Assembly (NCBI GenBank): GCA_963850345.1 | Contig: CAWKKW010000003.1 | Location: forward strand, 1-64,000 | DNA: 64,000 nucleotides | Reading direction: 5' to 3' | Origin: CAWKKW01 sp963850345 | Lineage (GTDB): Bacteria > Acidobacteriota > Terriglobia > Terriglobales > Acidobacteriaceae | Shown here: positions 16,582-26,408 of the stretch, in pieces | How the letters are laid out: each line of letters starts with the position of its first letter | Numbering within the stretch: position 1 is the first letter of the stretch | Program-made: the position numbers and the translations under genes | Notes under the pieces: generated by a model | What the model saw: the letters and a program-made list of their open reading frames with translations, nothing else | Databases searched by the model: none | What the model was told of the DNA's origin: nothing

Positions 16582-19500
16582 ATGCACATCCGCAGTTTCT
16601 GGTTGGTCCTGTTTCTGGTGGCCTATCCGCTGCCAGGGCAACAACTGCTGCCTCCGGCCGACGAGCATTCCCCGTACATGCAAAGCAGGCTGCCTATCGA
16701 GGAGCGGGTGAGCGACCTGGTCGGGCGCATGACGCTTGAAGAGAAGGCCAGGCAATTGGATATGTATGCCGGCATTCCTGACCTGGTCGACAAAGCCTCA
16801 GACAAAACGCACGCAGCGCCGGACGCTAGTCTTCGCGCGGACGAAGCAGAGAAGTTATGGGGAAATCTCGGCGTCGGAAGCATTCATGATCTATATCCTT
16901 CCGCCGAGCTTACCAATTCCATTCAGCACTGGGTCAGGGCGCATTCCAGGTTAGGGATTCCTGCACTCTTCATCGAAGAGGGATTGCACGGCTACAGCGA
17001 CGGCACGGTGTTCCCCGCACCGATCAATCTTGCAGCAACATGGAACGCCGACCTGGCGCAGCGAACCGGTGCAGCGATTGCTTCGGAGGCGCGGGCCGCG
17101 GGCGTGGATATGATCCTTGCCCCAGTCCTCGATCTTGCACGTGAGCCGCGCTGGGGGCGCGTCGAAGAGGATTTCGGCGAAGATCCGTATCTTACCGGCC
17201 AGCTTGGATTGTCATATGTGCGCGGCGCGCAGGGTGAGTCGCTTGACTCTAATCACTCCGTTGTTGCCGAACCGAAACACTTTGTGGGTCATGGCTCGCC
17301 TGAAAGTGGACTCAACACGTCGCCGGTTCATCTGGGTGAACGCGAGCTGCGCAGCATCATGTTGAAGTCGTTTGAACCTGCGATTCGCGATGGGCACGCC
17401 ATGGGAATCATGGCGGCTTACCACGAGATAGACGGCGTACCGGTGATCGCTGATCCCTTTCTGCTGAAGCAGGTGCTTCGACAGGAGTTGGGCTTCAAGG
17501 GATTCGTCTTATCGGATCTCGGCGCAATCATGCGATTGTTTGAAGATCATCGCGTCGCTGCGACTCCGCAGGAGGCCATCGTGCAAGCCTTGAACGCCGG
17601 TGTCGATATGCAGTTTTACGACTTCGACCACGCAACGTTTCAACAGGCGATCGTGGCGGGAATCAAGGACCATACGCTATCAATGGATTCCCTGGACCGG
17701 GCGGTCTCGTCGGTTCTTCGGGTCAAGTTTGCGCTCGGCCTGTTCGATCATCCTGAGACTGATCCTTCTCTGACAGCACTGGTAAAGCGAAGCAGCGACC
17801 ACCTGAACCTTTCACTGCAATCAGCCAGAGAATCGATGACGCTGCTGCGGAATGAGGACCACTTACTTCCTCTTCCCAAGACGGTGCGGCAGATCGCTGT
17901 CATTGGCCCGAACGGAAAGGTGGCTCGCTATGGGGACTACGAAGAAGAGAGCCATGGGCGCCACATCAGCATCGTCGATGGTCTGCGAGCTCTCTTGCCG
18001 CATGCCAGGGTGGATTTTCAAGACGGAACAGATATCACCGCTGCCGTTGCGCTGGCCAGGAATTCTGAATTCGTGATCCTCGCCTTAGGAGAGGGCCCGG
18101 GAATTTCCGGCGAAGGCTCTGATCGATGGAGCCTCGACCTGCCCGGAAATCAGGAGGCGCTGCTTGAAGCTGTTGCAGGCGCGGGCAAGCCAGTTGTGCT
18201 GGTTCTTGAAAACGGCCGGCCGCTTACGATCGGCTGGGCCGCGCAACATATTCCTGCGATTCTTGAAGCCTGGTACCCCGGAGAGTTTGGCGGTCAGGCG
18301 ATTGCGGAGACGCTCTTTGGCGATAACAACCCTGGCGGCAAGCTGACCATTACGTTTCCTCGCACCGTGGGCCAGTTACCGGCTTTCTATAACTTCGATC
18401 CCTCCAAGAGCACTAAGTATGTCGAGGGTGACCGGAGCCCGCTCTTCCACTTTGGGTTCGGTCTGAGTTACACCACGTTCAGCTTTGGCGAACTCACAGT
18501 TACAGCGCCTGAGGCAGGAGCTAAGACAGACGTCATTGCCACTGTACGCGTTACGAATACCGGAGATCGCGAAGGAGACGAGGTCGCGCAATTGTATCTG
18601 CGCCATGAGGTAAGCAGCGTCGAGGTGCCCGACATTCAGCTCAAAGGCTTTGCCCGTGTGCATTTGAGACCCACGGAGAGCCGGCTGATTACATTCCGAA
18701 TTCCGCAGAGCGAGCTGGCGGTTTGGAACGCGGAGCACAGGTGGGAGATTGAAGCCGGCGGTTATAGCGTATTGGCGGGCGATTCTTCAGACGCGATGTT
18801 GAAGGCCTCATTCAAGATCGCAAAGGATGCGAAGAAAGAACGGCCGGAGGCAACGGCAGAGGATCGCTGGCTGAAGGCTCCGCTGTTGCAGGTCGATGGC
18901 AAGCCGACGGCGGACTTCTCTGCGGCATATCAACTTGCGCTGCGAGTGGTGGAGTTCAATCTGAGGCACGGGCTGCTGGAAGCGGGAGAAGGCTACGGTA
19001 CGTGGACGCGAGACACAGCCATCAATAGCTGGAACGCGAGCTCGCTGCTGATCCCTGATATAGCGGAGCGCAGTTTGTGGCATGAGACAGAAGAGACGCC
19101 TGCGGGTCCGGTGGTGTCCGGGCAATATTGGGACAAGGCAATCTGGATCATCGCGGCGAATCACCAGGCACTGGTCACCGGCGATCAACAGTTCTCTTTG
19201 AAAGCTTACGAGACTGCTCGTCGAACGTTGACGCAGTTGCGCGAGGAGCAGTTCAACACGCAGGATGGTCTCTTCCGCGGTCCTGCCGTATATGGCGATG
19301 GAGTAGCGGCGTATCCGGATCCGCCGTTTGATGATCAGCGCGGCGACAATGTTCGCGACTATGCCGAGGCGCGGCAACTTGAGGTGCTTAGCACGAACAG
19401 CGTGTACTTCGGTGCTTACCGCGCGGCCGCTTCGCTGGGCAGGCTGGCAAACGTTGCGAGCGCAGAGACGACGTCTCTGGATCAGAATGCTGACGCGTTA

Positions 19501-20307
19501 CGCGGAAATATTCAGCGGCTGCTGTGGATGCCGAGCCTGCACCGCTTCGCTTATTTTCGCGACGGCAGCGGCAAGACAGACTCTACGCAGGAGGGATTAG
19601 GAGAAGCCTTCGCAGTGCTGATGAAAATCGCCGATCCTCAACAGGCCATTGAAATTGTGGAGCACGCGCACGAAACGCCTTGGGGAATCGCATGCACCTG
19701 GCCGCCGTATGCTCGCTATCAGGACGCGACCCTCACCAGCTTCGGCAGACACAATGGAACCATTTGGCCCTTCATCAATGCCTTCTGGGCCAGCGCGGCT
19801 GCGAGTGCGGGCGAGCCGCATTATTTCGCACGCGAGTTTCGCGACGTGACTGAGCTTGCACTGCGTTCCGGAGATTTTCGCGAAATCTATCATCCGTACA
19901 CGGGGCAGCCTTATGGCGGAGTGCAGACGGCGAAAACGTGGGACTCGGTTCATCATCAAACCTGGTCGGCAACCGGATATCTGCGGATGATCTACTCCGG
20001 ACTGTTTGGTATGCAGTTCAAGCCCGATGGCTTGCAGATACAGCCCACCGTGCCCATCGAATTGGGAATTCGTCATATCGTGTTGCGTGATCTCGTATAC
20101 CGCGAGGCAACTCTCACATTGACTATCAACGGGTCGGGCACGCGAGTGCGGCGTGTGCAGATCGACGGTGTGGCACAGCGAACCACTCTCGTTCCCGCGA
20201 CACTCAAAGGCCGGCACACTATCGAAATCACGTTGGCAGGCTCTGCTACGGCTCGGCCCGTGGTGCCGGCCCGATCGAGGAATGCTGTCTCCAACAAAGC
20301 TGAGTAG
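16582..20307 (+). CDS. GH3 beta-glycosidase fused to a C-terminal (alpha/alpha)6 glycosidase-like domain
   Basis: 1241 residues. A signal peptide (LVLFLVAYPLPGQQ) leads into a complete GH3 enzyme: N-terminal barrel with nucleophile D312 (GFVLSDLGAI), GH3 C-terminal domain with GEGSDRWSLDLPGNQ, and a fibronectin-III-like domain near 655-730 (VTNTGDREGDEVAQLYL). From about residue 770 a second unit begins with TWTRDTAINSW, DKAIWIIAANHQAL, YARYQDATLTSFGRHNGTIWPF and SVHHQTWSATGYLRMI, the style of (alpha/alpha)6-barrel enzymes such as GH63/37/78 and glycogen debranching enzymes, ending in a beta-rich cap. GH3 proteins normally end after the Fn3 domain, so this is a rare bifunctional architecture. 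Substrate unknown; beta-glucoside, xyloside or related oligosaccharides. Confidence 0.85.
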   Translation: MHIRSFWLVLFLVAYPLPGQQLLPPADEHSPYMQSRLPIEERVSDLVGRMTLEEKARQLDMYAGIPDLVDKASDKTHAAPDASLRADEAEKLWGNLGVGSIHDLYPSAELTNSIQHWVRAHSRLGIPALFIEEGLHGYSDGTVFPAPINLAATWNADLAQRTGAAIASEARAAGVDMILAPVLDLAREPRWGRVEEDFGEDPYLTGQLGLSYVRGAQGESLDSNHSVVAEPKHFVGHGSPESGLNTSPVHLGERELRSIMLKSFEPAIRDGHAMGIMAAYHEIDGVPVIADPFLLKQVLRQELGFKGFVLSDLGAIMRLFEDHRVAATPQEAIVQALNAGVDMQFYDFDHATFQQAIVAGIKDHTLSMDSLDRAVSSVLRVKFALGLFDHPETDPSLTALVKRSSDHLNLSLQSARESMTLLRNEDHLLPLPKTVRQIAVIGPNGKVARYGDYEEESHGRHISIVDGLRALLPHARVDFQDGTDITAAVALARNSEFVILALGEGPGISGEGSDRWSLDLPGNQEALLEAVAGAGKPVVLVLENGRPLTIGWAAQHIPAILEAWYPGEFGGQAIAETLFGDNNPGGKLTITFPRTVGQLPAFYNFDPSKSTKYVEGDRSPLFHFGFGLSYTTFSFGELTVTAPEAGAKTDVIATVRVTNTGDREGDEVAQLYLRHEVSSVEVPDIQLKGFARVHLRPTESRLITFRIPQSELAVWNAEHRWEIEAGGYSVLAGDSSDAMLKASFKIAKDAKKERPEATAEDRWLKAPLLQVDGKPTADFSAAYQLALRVVEFNLRHGLLEAGEGYGTWTRDTAINSWNASSLLIPDIAERSLWHETEETPAGPVVSGQYWDKAIWIIAANHQALVTGDQQFSLKAYETARRTLTQLREEQFNTQDGLFRGPAVYGDGVAAYPDPPFDDQRGDNVRDYAEARQLEVLSTNSVYFGAYRAAASLGRLANVASAETTSLDQNADALRGNIQRLLWMPSLHRFAYFRDGSGKTDSTQEGLGEAFAVLMKIADPQQAIEIVEHAHETPWGIACTWPPYARYQDATLTSFGRHNGTIWPFINAFWASAAASAGEPHYFAREFRDVTELALRSGDFREIYHPYTGQPYGGVQTAKTWDSVHHQTWSATGYLRMIYSGLFGMQFKPDGLQIQPTVPIELGIRHIVLRDLVYREATLTLTINGSGTRVRRVQIDGVAQRTTLVPATLKGRHTIEITLAGSATARPVVPARSRNAVSNKAE

Positions 20308-20399
20308 CTGGTGGGTTGGCTTGAACCAATCGGAAGGGAGGCCCTCACGCTTTTCGCAGCGAAGCTTTGTGGTAACTTGGCAGCGGAGAAAAAAGAAAG

Positions 20400-21995
20400 A
20401 TGCATCTGCTCTCATTTCGATTTCAGGTCGCTGCCCTTAGCTTCGTTCTACTGGCTGCGGGTGTTGCGAAGGCCTCAAACCCGCTTCAGGTGAAAACAGA
20501 CAACGGCAAAGTGGAAGGCGCACTCACCACGGATGGCAAGGTCGTGGCTTTCGAAGGAATTCCCTTTGCGGCGCCGCCCGTGGGCGATCTGCGCTGGCAG
20601 CCGCCGCAACCGGCAGCAAAGTGGAAAGGCGTCCGCGCCGCCAAAGAGTTCGGCTCTCACTGCCTCCAATCGGTGACTTACAAGGATATGGTGTTCCACG
20701 ATCCGGGCCCAAGTGAAGACTGCCTGACCCTGAACGTGTGGGCGCCGGCCAAAGCCAAGCCAGGAAGCCTGCCGGTGATGGTGTGGATCTATGGCGGCGG
20801 ATTCGCTGCCGGCGGCACCTCAGAGAGTCGGCAGGATGGACAGTTTCTGGCTCATCGAAATGTTGTGGTTGTCTCGATGAACTACCGGCTGGGTATCTTC
20901 GGCTTCATGGTCTTACCTGAACTTACGGCGGAATCTCCTCACAAAGCATCGGGGAACTACGGCCTGATGGATGAGACTGCAGCGATCGAATGGGTCAAGC
21001 GGAACATCAAAAACTTCGGCGGCGATCCTGGCAACGTGACCATCTTCGGCGAATCAGCCGGATCGTTTGCAGTGAGTGCACAGATGGCCTCGCCCGTCTC
21101 GAAAGGCCTTTTCCAAAAGGCGATCGGCGAGAGCGGAGGCGCCTTCTCAAGGGGCGGCCTCAATTTTGAGGCGCGTGAAGCCCGCGAGAAAACCGATGCG
21201 GATTTTGCCCAGACGGCGTTCGGAACTTCCAAGCTGGCTGACCTGAGAAAAGTGTCCGCGGAAGATATTCTCAAAGCCGCAACTGCGAAATCCACGCCGC
21301 CGCCACCGCGCTTTGGTCCGGACGTGGATGGCTATTTCCTCCCGCAGCCCATCCCGGATATCTATGCGGCCGGCAGTCAGGCGCATGTCCCGCTACTGGT
21401 GGGTTGGAATGCCGATGAAGGTCGGGCCGGAGTCGTCTTCGCTAATCCGAACCCCACGACGGCAAGCTTTGCGGCTGATGCTGAAAAAGAGTTCGGGCCC
21501 GACGCAAAGGAATTCCTGAGCGTATATCCGAGCACCACCGATGCTGAGGCACAGACTTCGGCTGGAGACTACGCGGGAGACCGCTTCATCGCGTTTTCTA
21601 CATGGAGTTGGGCAGAGGCGCAGGCAGGCACGGGCGGAGCTCCGGTGTATCGATACTTCTTCGACCTGGGTTCGCCCGGAGATGACAATCACCCTGCGGC
21701 AATGGGCGCATTTCATTCGGACGAGATCGAGTACGTGTTTGGAACCTTGGACTCTCGACCAGGCGCAGTATGGAGGCCCGAGGATCGGAAGTTATCTGAC
21801 GAGTTAGGCCAATACTGGACTAACTTCGCGCGTACCGGCGATCCTAATGCTCCCGACCTGCCTAAGTGGCCCGTGTACAACGCGAGTACCGGGTGGCAGG
21901 TTATGCATCTGGACGCGAATCCTGAAGCGAAGCCTGACAGCTATCGTCCTCGCTATCTGTTTCTGCAAAAGGCTGCCGCCAAGCCGAAGGAGTAA
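20400..21995 (+). CDS. Type B carboxylesterase (para-nitrobenzyl esterase-like)
   Basis: 531 residues, alpha/beta hydrolase, with signal peptide (AALSFVLLAAGVAKAS). It shows family hallmarks: FEGIPFAAPPVGDLRW, EDCLTLNVWAP, the oxyanion loop GGGFAAGG and nucleophile elbow FGESAGS with S219. The acidic residue lies in WNADEGR and the His in GAFHSDEIEYVFG. It would hydrolyse ester bonds of secreted substrates. Placed between GH3 and GH106 on the same strand, it may remove acetyl or other ester groups from the polysaccharide, though type B carboxylesterases are promiscuous and the true substrate is unknown. The ATG is preceded by a GGAG-type ribosome site about 10 bases upstream. Confidence 0.88.
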   Translation: MHLLSFRFQVAALSFVLLAAGVAKASNPLQVKTDNGKVEGALTTDGKVVAFEGIPFAAPPVGDLRWQPPQPAAKWKGVRAAKEFGSHCLQSVTYKDMVFHDPGPSEDCLTLNVWAPAKAKPGSLPVMVWIYGGGFAAGGTSESRQDGQFLAHRNVVVVSMNYRLGIFGFMVLPELTAESPHKASGNYGLMDETAAIEWVKRNIKNFGGDPGNVTIFGESAGSFAVSAQMASPVSKGLFQKAIGESGGAFSRGGLNFEAREAREKTDADFAQTAFGTSKLADLRKVSAEDILKAATAKSTPPPPRFGPDVDGYFLPQPIPDIYAAGSQAHVPLLVGWNADEGRAGVVFANPNPTTASFAADAEKEFGPDAKEFLSVYPSTTDAEAQTSAGDYAGDRFIAFSTWSWAEAQAGTGGAPVYRYFFDLGSPGDDNHPAAMGAFHSDEIEYVFGTLDSRPGAVWRPEDRKLSDELGQYWTNFARTGDPNAPDLPKWPVYNASTGWQVMHLDANPEAKPDSYRPRYLFLQKAAAKPKE

Positions 21996-22039
21996 CTCGG
22001 TTCAGGCAAACGCGCTAAGGCACCGGAGGTGATCGAGCG

Positions 22040-24844
22040 ATGAGAAGACGCTGGCTCGTTCTCGCGGTGCCTTTCCTCCTGTTCGCGTCGTGCTTACGGC
22101 CGACGACATTACGCGCCCAGGCCGAGGACTCCATCGCCCAGTTGCGCGCGTCTTTTAAGCAGCCTCCTGATGATTGCCGCATCATGATGCGCTGGTGGTG
22201 GTTTGGCCCTGCGGTGACCAAGCCTGAGTTATTGCGAGAGCTCCAACAGATGAAGGCCGCAGGAATTGGCGGAGTCGAGATCGCTACGCTCTATGCGCTC
22301 GACCTCGATCATGCCAAACTTCATAACCTGACCTATCTCTCGGACGAACATCTTGATAACTTGCGGTTTGCCGCAGAAGAGGCGAGGAAACTTGGCCTTC
22401 GCGTCGATATAACTCTGGGCAGCGGATGGCCTTTCGGCGGACCCGAAATCGACATTGACCATGCAGCCGGTATGCTCCGCGTGGTGAAGGGGGAGATTCC
22501 TCCCGGAGCCCAGACTATATCGGCTCCTGCGATCTCGACCGGCGAATCGCTCATCGCGGCTTTTCTTGAGCCTTCTGCTAAAGCTCCTGCGGAAAAGCCG
22601 AGGCAACTTACACAGGTCGGGGATCACAGGTTGAGTGTGCCGGACGGCTTGCATGGGGAACATGCGGTCGACTTCTTCATCTCCAGCCGAACCGGGATGA
22701 TGGTGAAACGACCGGCGGTCGGAGCCGGCGGCTTCGTTCTAGATCACTACGACCGGGAGGCGACCTCGGCTCATCTCAAAGCAGTGGGAGATCGCCTGCT
22801 GAAGGCGTTTGGCACGCAGCCACCGTATGCCGTCTTCAGCGATAGCCTGGAAGACGACGGCTCAAACTGGACACCGGACTTACCGGAACAGTTTCGTCGC
22901 CGTCGTGGATACGACATTCTGCCTCATCTTCCCGAGCTTGTATCCGACGCGAGTCCTGATGCGGCGGCAGTGAGGCATGATTGGTCGAAGACCTTGACCG
23001 AACTTGCAACTGAGAACTTTTTGCAGCCAATGCAGGCCTGGGCGCACGATAAACACACGCTGCTGCGTTCTCAAAGCTATGGGACACCGCCGCTCACACT
23101 GGCCGGCAATGAGCATGAGGATCTGCCTGAGGGAGAGGGCAAAGGCACGCTGCTGATGTGGCGCCAGTTCTCGGACACACGATGGGCTGCGTCGGCGGGA
23201 CACATATTCGGGCACCCGGTAATCTCATCCGAAACCTGGACGTGGCTGCACTCACCTGCGTTTCGAGCCACGCCACTGGACATGAAGGCGGAGGCTGACC
23301 TGCATTTTTTGCAGGGGATCAATCAACTCGTGGGGCACGGCTGGCCTTACTCGCCGGAGAGCGCGGGCGAGCCAGGCTGGAGAATGTATGCGGCAGGGGC
23401 GTTCAACGATCACAACCCATGGTCCTTCGTAATGCCCGAGCTGACGCGCTATCTGCAGCGGGTGAGTTTCGTACTTCGGCAGGGCAGACCAGCGAATGAT
23501 GTGGCGATCCTGCTGCCGAACGATGATGCCTGGGCCAGTTTCTCCGCGGACGTTAGCACGCCTGCTTCCGCAGCAGGCGCAAACAGCGATGATGCCAAGA
23601 ACGTGAGTATCGATGAGTGGATGGCGGCAAATCTTCCGCCTCAACTTATCCCGCGAGTTCTCGATGCAGGTTATAACTTCGATTTCGTCGATGCCGACAC
23701 TATCGGCAAATTTGGGATTCCCTACCCCGTACTCATTCTGCCTCGCGTACACCGACTGCCGTCCAAGACCTTGAAGCAGATTGCGGACTACGCGAGTCAC
23801 GGCGGGATTGTGATTGCCACTGGAGACATTCCAGCGGTGGCGCCAGGGCTGCTGAACGCCAGTGAAGAGACGGCGGACATTCGCCAGATCGCGCACCAAC
23901 TTTTCCAAACAACATCATCGGCCGGTCATCTTATCAAGGATGAAAGCGAGTTACCCGACTTACTTCACAGAAATCTGAGACCCGATCTCACTCTGTCTCC
24001 TGCGACTCCGGAGATAGGCTTCATTCATCGTAAGTTGCCGTATGGAGATATCTACTTCGTCGCAAATACAAGCAATCGGCCTCACGAAGTGAAGGCGAGC
24101 TTTCGAGCCGCGGCTTCGCATGGTGAAGATTGGGATCCTTTCACAGGTGTGTCCTCAACCATCGACCATCCCTCGGAAATCCATCTCAGGCTTGAGCCCT
24201 ACGAGTCGCGGGTTATCTTCTTTTCTAATTCAGCAGATAGGACAGCCGTGGCAGCCCCGACGCGCCAGGAGGCGTTCGTAAAGCTCCCTGCGGACCTATC
24301 GAAGAACTGGCAAGTCAGGACTGACGGGTCTGGTCGAGCGATCACGATGGAGAGTCTGCATTCGTGGAGTGAAGACGGATCTTTGAGATATTACTCGGGT
24401 AGGTTAACTTACACTCACTCGGTCCCGATCTCCTCGTCGGATTTACGCCAAGGTGAAAGATTGCTTCTGGATTTCGGTGAAGGCACACCGGTGAGTCTTC
24501 CTTCGCCGCTGCCGGCCTTCAACATGCGAGCCTATCTCGACCCGCCCATCCGTGAAGCAGCGGAGGTATTCGTCAATGGAGAGAGCGCAGGATTTGTGTG
24601 GCATCCGCCCTTCCGTCTGGATATCACACGCTTTCTAAAAGCCGGCGACAACCAACTCCGTATTTCTGTTGGGAATACAGCGATCAATACGTTGGCTGGT
24701 CAGTCTTTGCCGGACTACCGTTTGCTGCGAGCCAAGTATGGCAATCTCTTCACTCCTCAGGATATGCAGAATCTGCAGCCGCTTCCCTCGGGTCTCCTCA
24801 ATGCTCCTAAGTTGCTTGTCGCAGACCCTGGCCCAGCGCACTGA
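22040..24844 (+). CDS. GH106-type alpha-L-rhamnosidase
   Basis: 934 residues, signal peptide (LAVPFLLFASCLRPTTLRA). The N-terminal part (MRWWWFGPAVTKPELLRELQQMKAAGIGGVEI, DITLGSGWPFGGPEI) and the stretch FSDSLEDDGSNWTPDLPEQFRRRRGYD are characteristic of GH106. A central barrel region with GHPVISSETWTW and HGWPYSP follows, and a C-terminal beta-sandwich with EVFVNGESAGFVWHPPFRLDIT. GH106 enzymes remove terminal alpha-L-rhamnose by inversion. The ribosome site is a near-perfect anti-16S match (GGAGGTGAT). Only 44 bases separate it from the esterase gene, so they are probably co-transcribed. Exact linkage is not readable from sequence. Confidence 0.82.
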   Translation: MRRRWLVLAVPFLLFASCLRPTTLRAQAEDSIAQLRASFKQPPDDCRIMMRWWWFGPAVTKPELLRELQQMKAAGIGGVEIATLYALDLDHAKLHNLTYLSDEHLDNLRFAAEEARKLGLRVDITLGSGWPFGGPEIDIDHAAGMLRVVKGEIPPGAQTISAPAISTGESLIAAFLEPSAKAPAEKPRQLTQVGDHRLSVPDGLHGEHAVDFFISSRTGMMVKRPAVGAGGFVLDHYDREATSAHLKAVGDRLLKAFGTQPPYAVFSDSLEDDGSNWTPDLPEQFRRRRGYDILPHLPELVSDASPDAAAVRHDWSKTLTELATENFLQPMQAWAHDKHTLLRSQSYGTPPLTLAGNEHEDLPEGEGKGTLLMWRQFSDTRWAASAGHIFGHPVISSETWTWLHSPAFRATPLDMKAEADLHFLQGINQLVGHGWPYSPESAGEPGWRMYAAGAFNDHNPWSFVMPELTRYLQRVSFVLRQGRPANDVAILLPNDDAWASFSADVSTPASAAGANSDDAKNVSIDEWMAANLPPQLIPRVLDAGYNFDFVDADTIGKFGIPYPVLILPRVHRLPSKTLKQIADYASHGGIVIATGDIPAVAPGLLNASEETADIRQIAHQLFQTTSSAGHLIKDESELPDLLHRNLRPDLTLSPATPEIGFIHRKLPYGDIYFVANTSNRPHEVKASFRAAASHGEDWDPFTGVSSTIDHPSEIHLRLEPYESRVIFFSNSADRTAVAAPTRQEAFVKLPADLSKNWQVRTDGSGRAITMESLHSWSEDGSLRYYSGRLTYTHSVPISSSDLRQGERLLLDFGEGTPVSLPSPLPAFNMRAYLDPPIREAAEVFVNGESAGFVWHPPFRLDITRFLKAGDNQLRISVGNTAINTLAGQSLPDYRLLRAKYGNLFTPQDMQNLQPLPSGLLNAPKLLVADPGPAH

Positions 24845-24912
24845 AGCCGTAGCCTTGGCTGCAAGCCCAAGCCAAGTTGCGTGATGTTGAAGGGCTATGC
24901 TCGAATACCTGC

Positions 24913-26382
24913 ATGAACCGAAGAGACTTCCTCCGCGATTCCCTGCTTGTGTCTGGAGCGGCGTCCCTCAAGGTACAAGGATGGGCGCAGGCTACTGACG
25001 ATCGACCTCAAGCCAGAGTTGCGCTTGACCCGAAGCAGACTGGAAAGCAGATAGCAGCGGATTTTACCGGCCTAAGTTATGAGTCTGCCCAGCTAAGCGA
25101 CCCCGCGTATTTCTCTGGTGAGAATTCGGCTCTTATTGGCATGATTCGGCGTCTGGGCAAACAAGGAGTGCTGCGCATCGGCGGAAACACCAGCGAGTAT
25201 TGCTTCTGGAATCCGCAGGCAACGCGTGCTGAAGAAGAGGGGTCGAAAAGCCAGGGGCCGATGGGGCCCGATCCCGGACACAAGCCGGCCGTGGACCGCA
25301 AGATCACTCCGCTCGCAATTCGCAATCTTCGCGACTTCATCGACGCAACCGGTTGGACACTGATTTACGGCCTCAATATGGGCAAAGGAACGGCAGCCGA
25401 TGCTGCGGATGAAGCTGCTTACGTGATGAAGACGATCGGAAAGGAGAAGCTGGTGGCGTTCCAGCTCTGTAACGAGCCCGACCTCTTCAGCAGAAATGGC
25501 ATTCGCAAACCGGACTATAACGCGCAGCAATTCAACGATGAGTGGAAGCAGTTCTTCGATGCGATTCGAGCACGCGTTCCGAATGCCCCATTCGCCGGAC
25601 CCGATACTGCTTACGGTCAAGACTGGTTAGTGCCCTTTGCTTCGCGCTTCAAGCGGGACGTGAAGTTTCTCTCGAGTCACTACTACGCAGAGGGGCCGCC
25701 GACCGATCCTTCCATGACGATCGAAAGATTGCTTACGAATCCCAAGCTGAAAGAGCAATTGGAAGGAATGCAACAGGTTCTCAAGGAGACCGGTCTCCCG
25801 TTTCGCTTGGCAGAAACCAATTCCTGCTATGCCGCCGGCAAACAGGGAGTGAGCGACACATTTGCTTCGGCACTCTGGGGTGCTGAACTCATGTACCAGC
25901 TGGCGCAGTCCGGCGGCATGGGAATCAACTTTCATGGGGGCGGGTACGGCTGGTACACGCCGATTGCGGGCACACCGCAGAACGGTTTTGTAGCGCGCCC
26001 GATCTATTACGGCATACTCCTCTTTGAACAGGCTGGGCCAGGAACCCTCGTCGCGACCACGATTAGCCCCGGCGAAAACGATAGTCTGAGCGCCTATGGA
26101 GTGCAGAGCACCGATGGCAAGTTGAAGCTTGCTGTATTCAACAAGAGTCTGGAGCGCAGCTTGCGAGTGAAGATCGCTCCCGGCCAGCGAGTCGGGAGAG
26201 CCACATGTTTGCGCCTCTACTCCCCGGGAATTGAGGACACCGTGGATACGACGCTCGGGGCGGCACAAGTCGGCAGTTCCGGTACATGGTCTCCTTTGAA
26301 ACAACCATCGTTACCAATCGAGGACGGCGAAGCATCGCTTGAAATGCCCGCAGCCAGCGCGGCTCTGATTACTTTCAGCTAG
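24913..26382 (+). CDS. GH79-type beta-glucuronidase, Tat-exported
   Basis: 489 residues from the ATG at 24913, which begins with a twin-arginine signal (MNRRDFLRDSLLVSGAAS); a longer frame from 24877 hides it. The catalytic barrel contains FTGLSYESAQL and LRIGGNTSEYCFWNP. Acid/base is E188 (QLCNEPDLF) and nucleophile E301 (LAETNSCY), as in retaining clan-A GH79 enzymes (heparanase-like beta-glucuronidases). A C-terminal beta domain ends with EMPAASAALITFS. Bacterial GH79 enzymes take glucuronate or 4-O-methylglucuronate from arabinogalactan proteins or gums. With the neighbouring GH106 this suggests a substrate with Rha-GlcA ends. Family assignment is firm, substrate is inferred. Confidence 0.8.
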   Translation: MNRRDFLRDSLLVSGAASLKVQGWAQATDDRPQARVALDPKQTGKQIAADFTGLSYESAQLSDPAYFSGENSALIGMIRRLGKQGVLRIGGNTSEYCFWNPQATRAEEEGSKSQGPMGPDPGHKPAVDRKITPLAIRNLRDFIDATGWTLIYGLNMGKGTAADAADEAAYVMKTIGKEKLVAFQLCNEPDLFSRNGIRKPDYNAQQFNDEWKQFFDAIRARVPNAPFAGPDTAYGQDWLVPFASRFKRDVKFLSSHYYAEGPPTDPSMTIERLLTNPKLKEQLEGMQQVLKETGLPFRLAETNSCYAAGKQGVSDTFASALWGAELMYQLAQSGGMGINFHGGGYGWYTPIAGTPQNGFVARPIYYGILLFEQAGPGTLVATTISPGENDSLSAYGVQSTDGKLKLAVFNKSLERSLRVKIAPGQRVGRATCLRLYSPGIEDTVDTTLGAAQVGSSGTWSPLKQPSLPIEDGEASLEMPAASAALITFS

Positions 26383-26408
26383 CGAAGCTTGACGAGTTAT
26401 TGCGCTCA

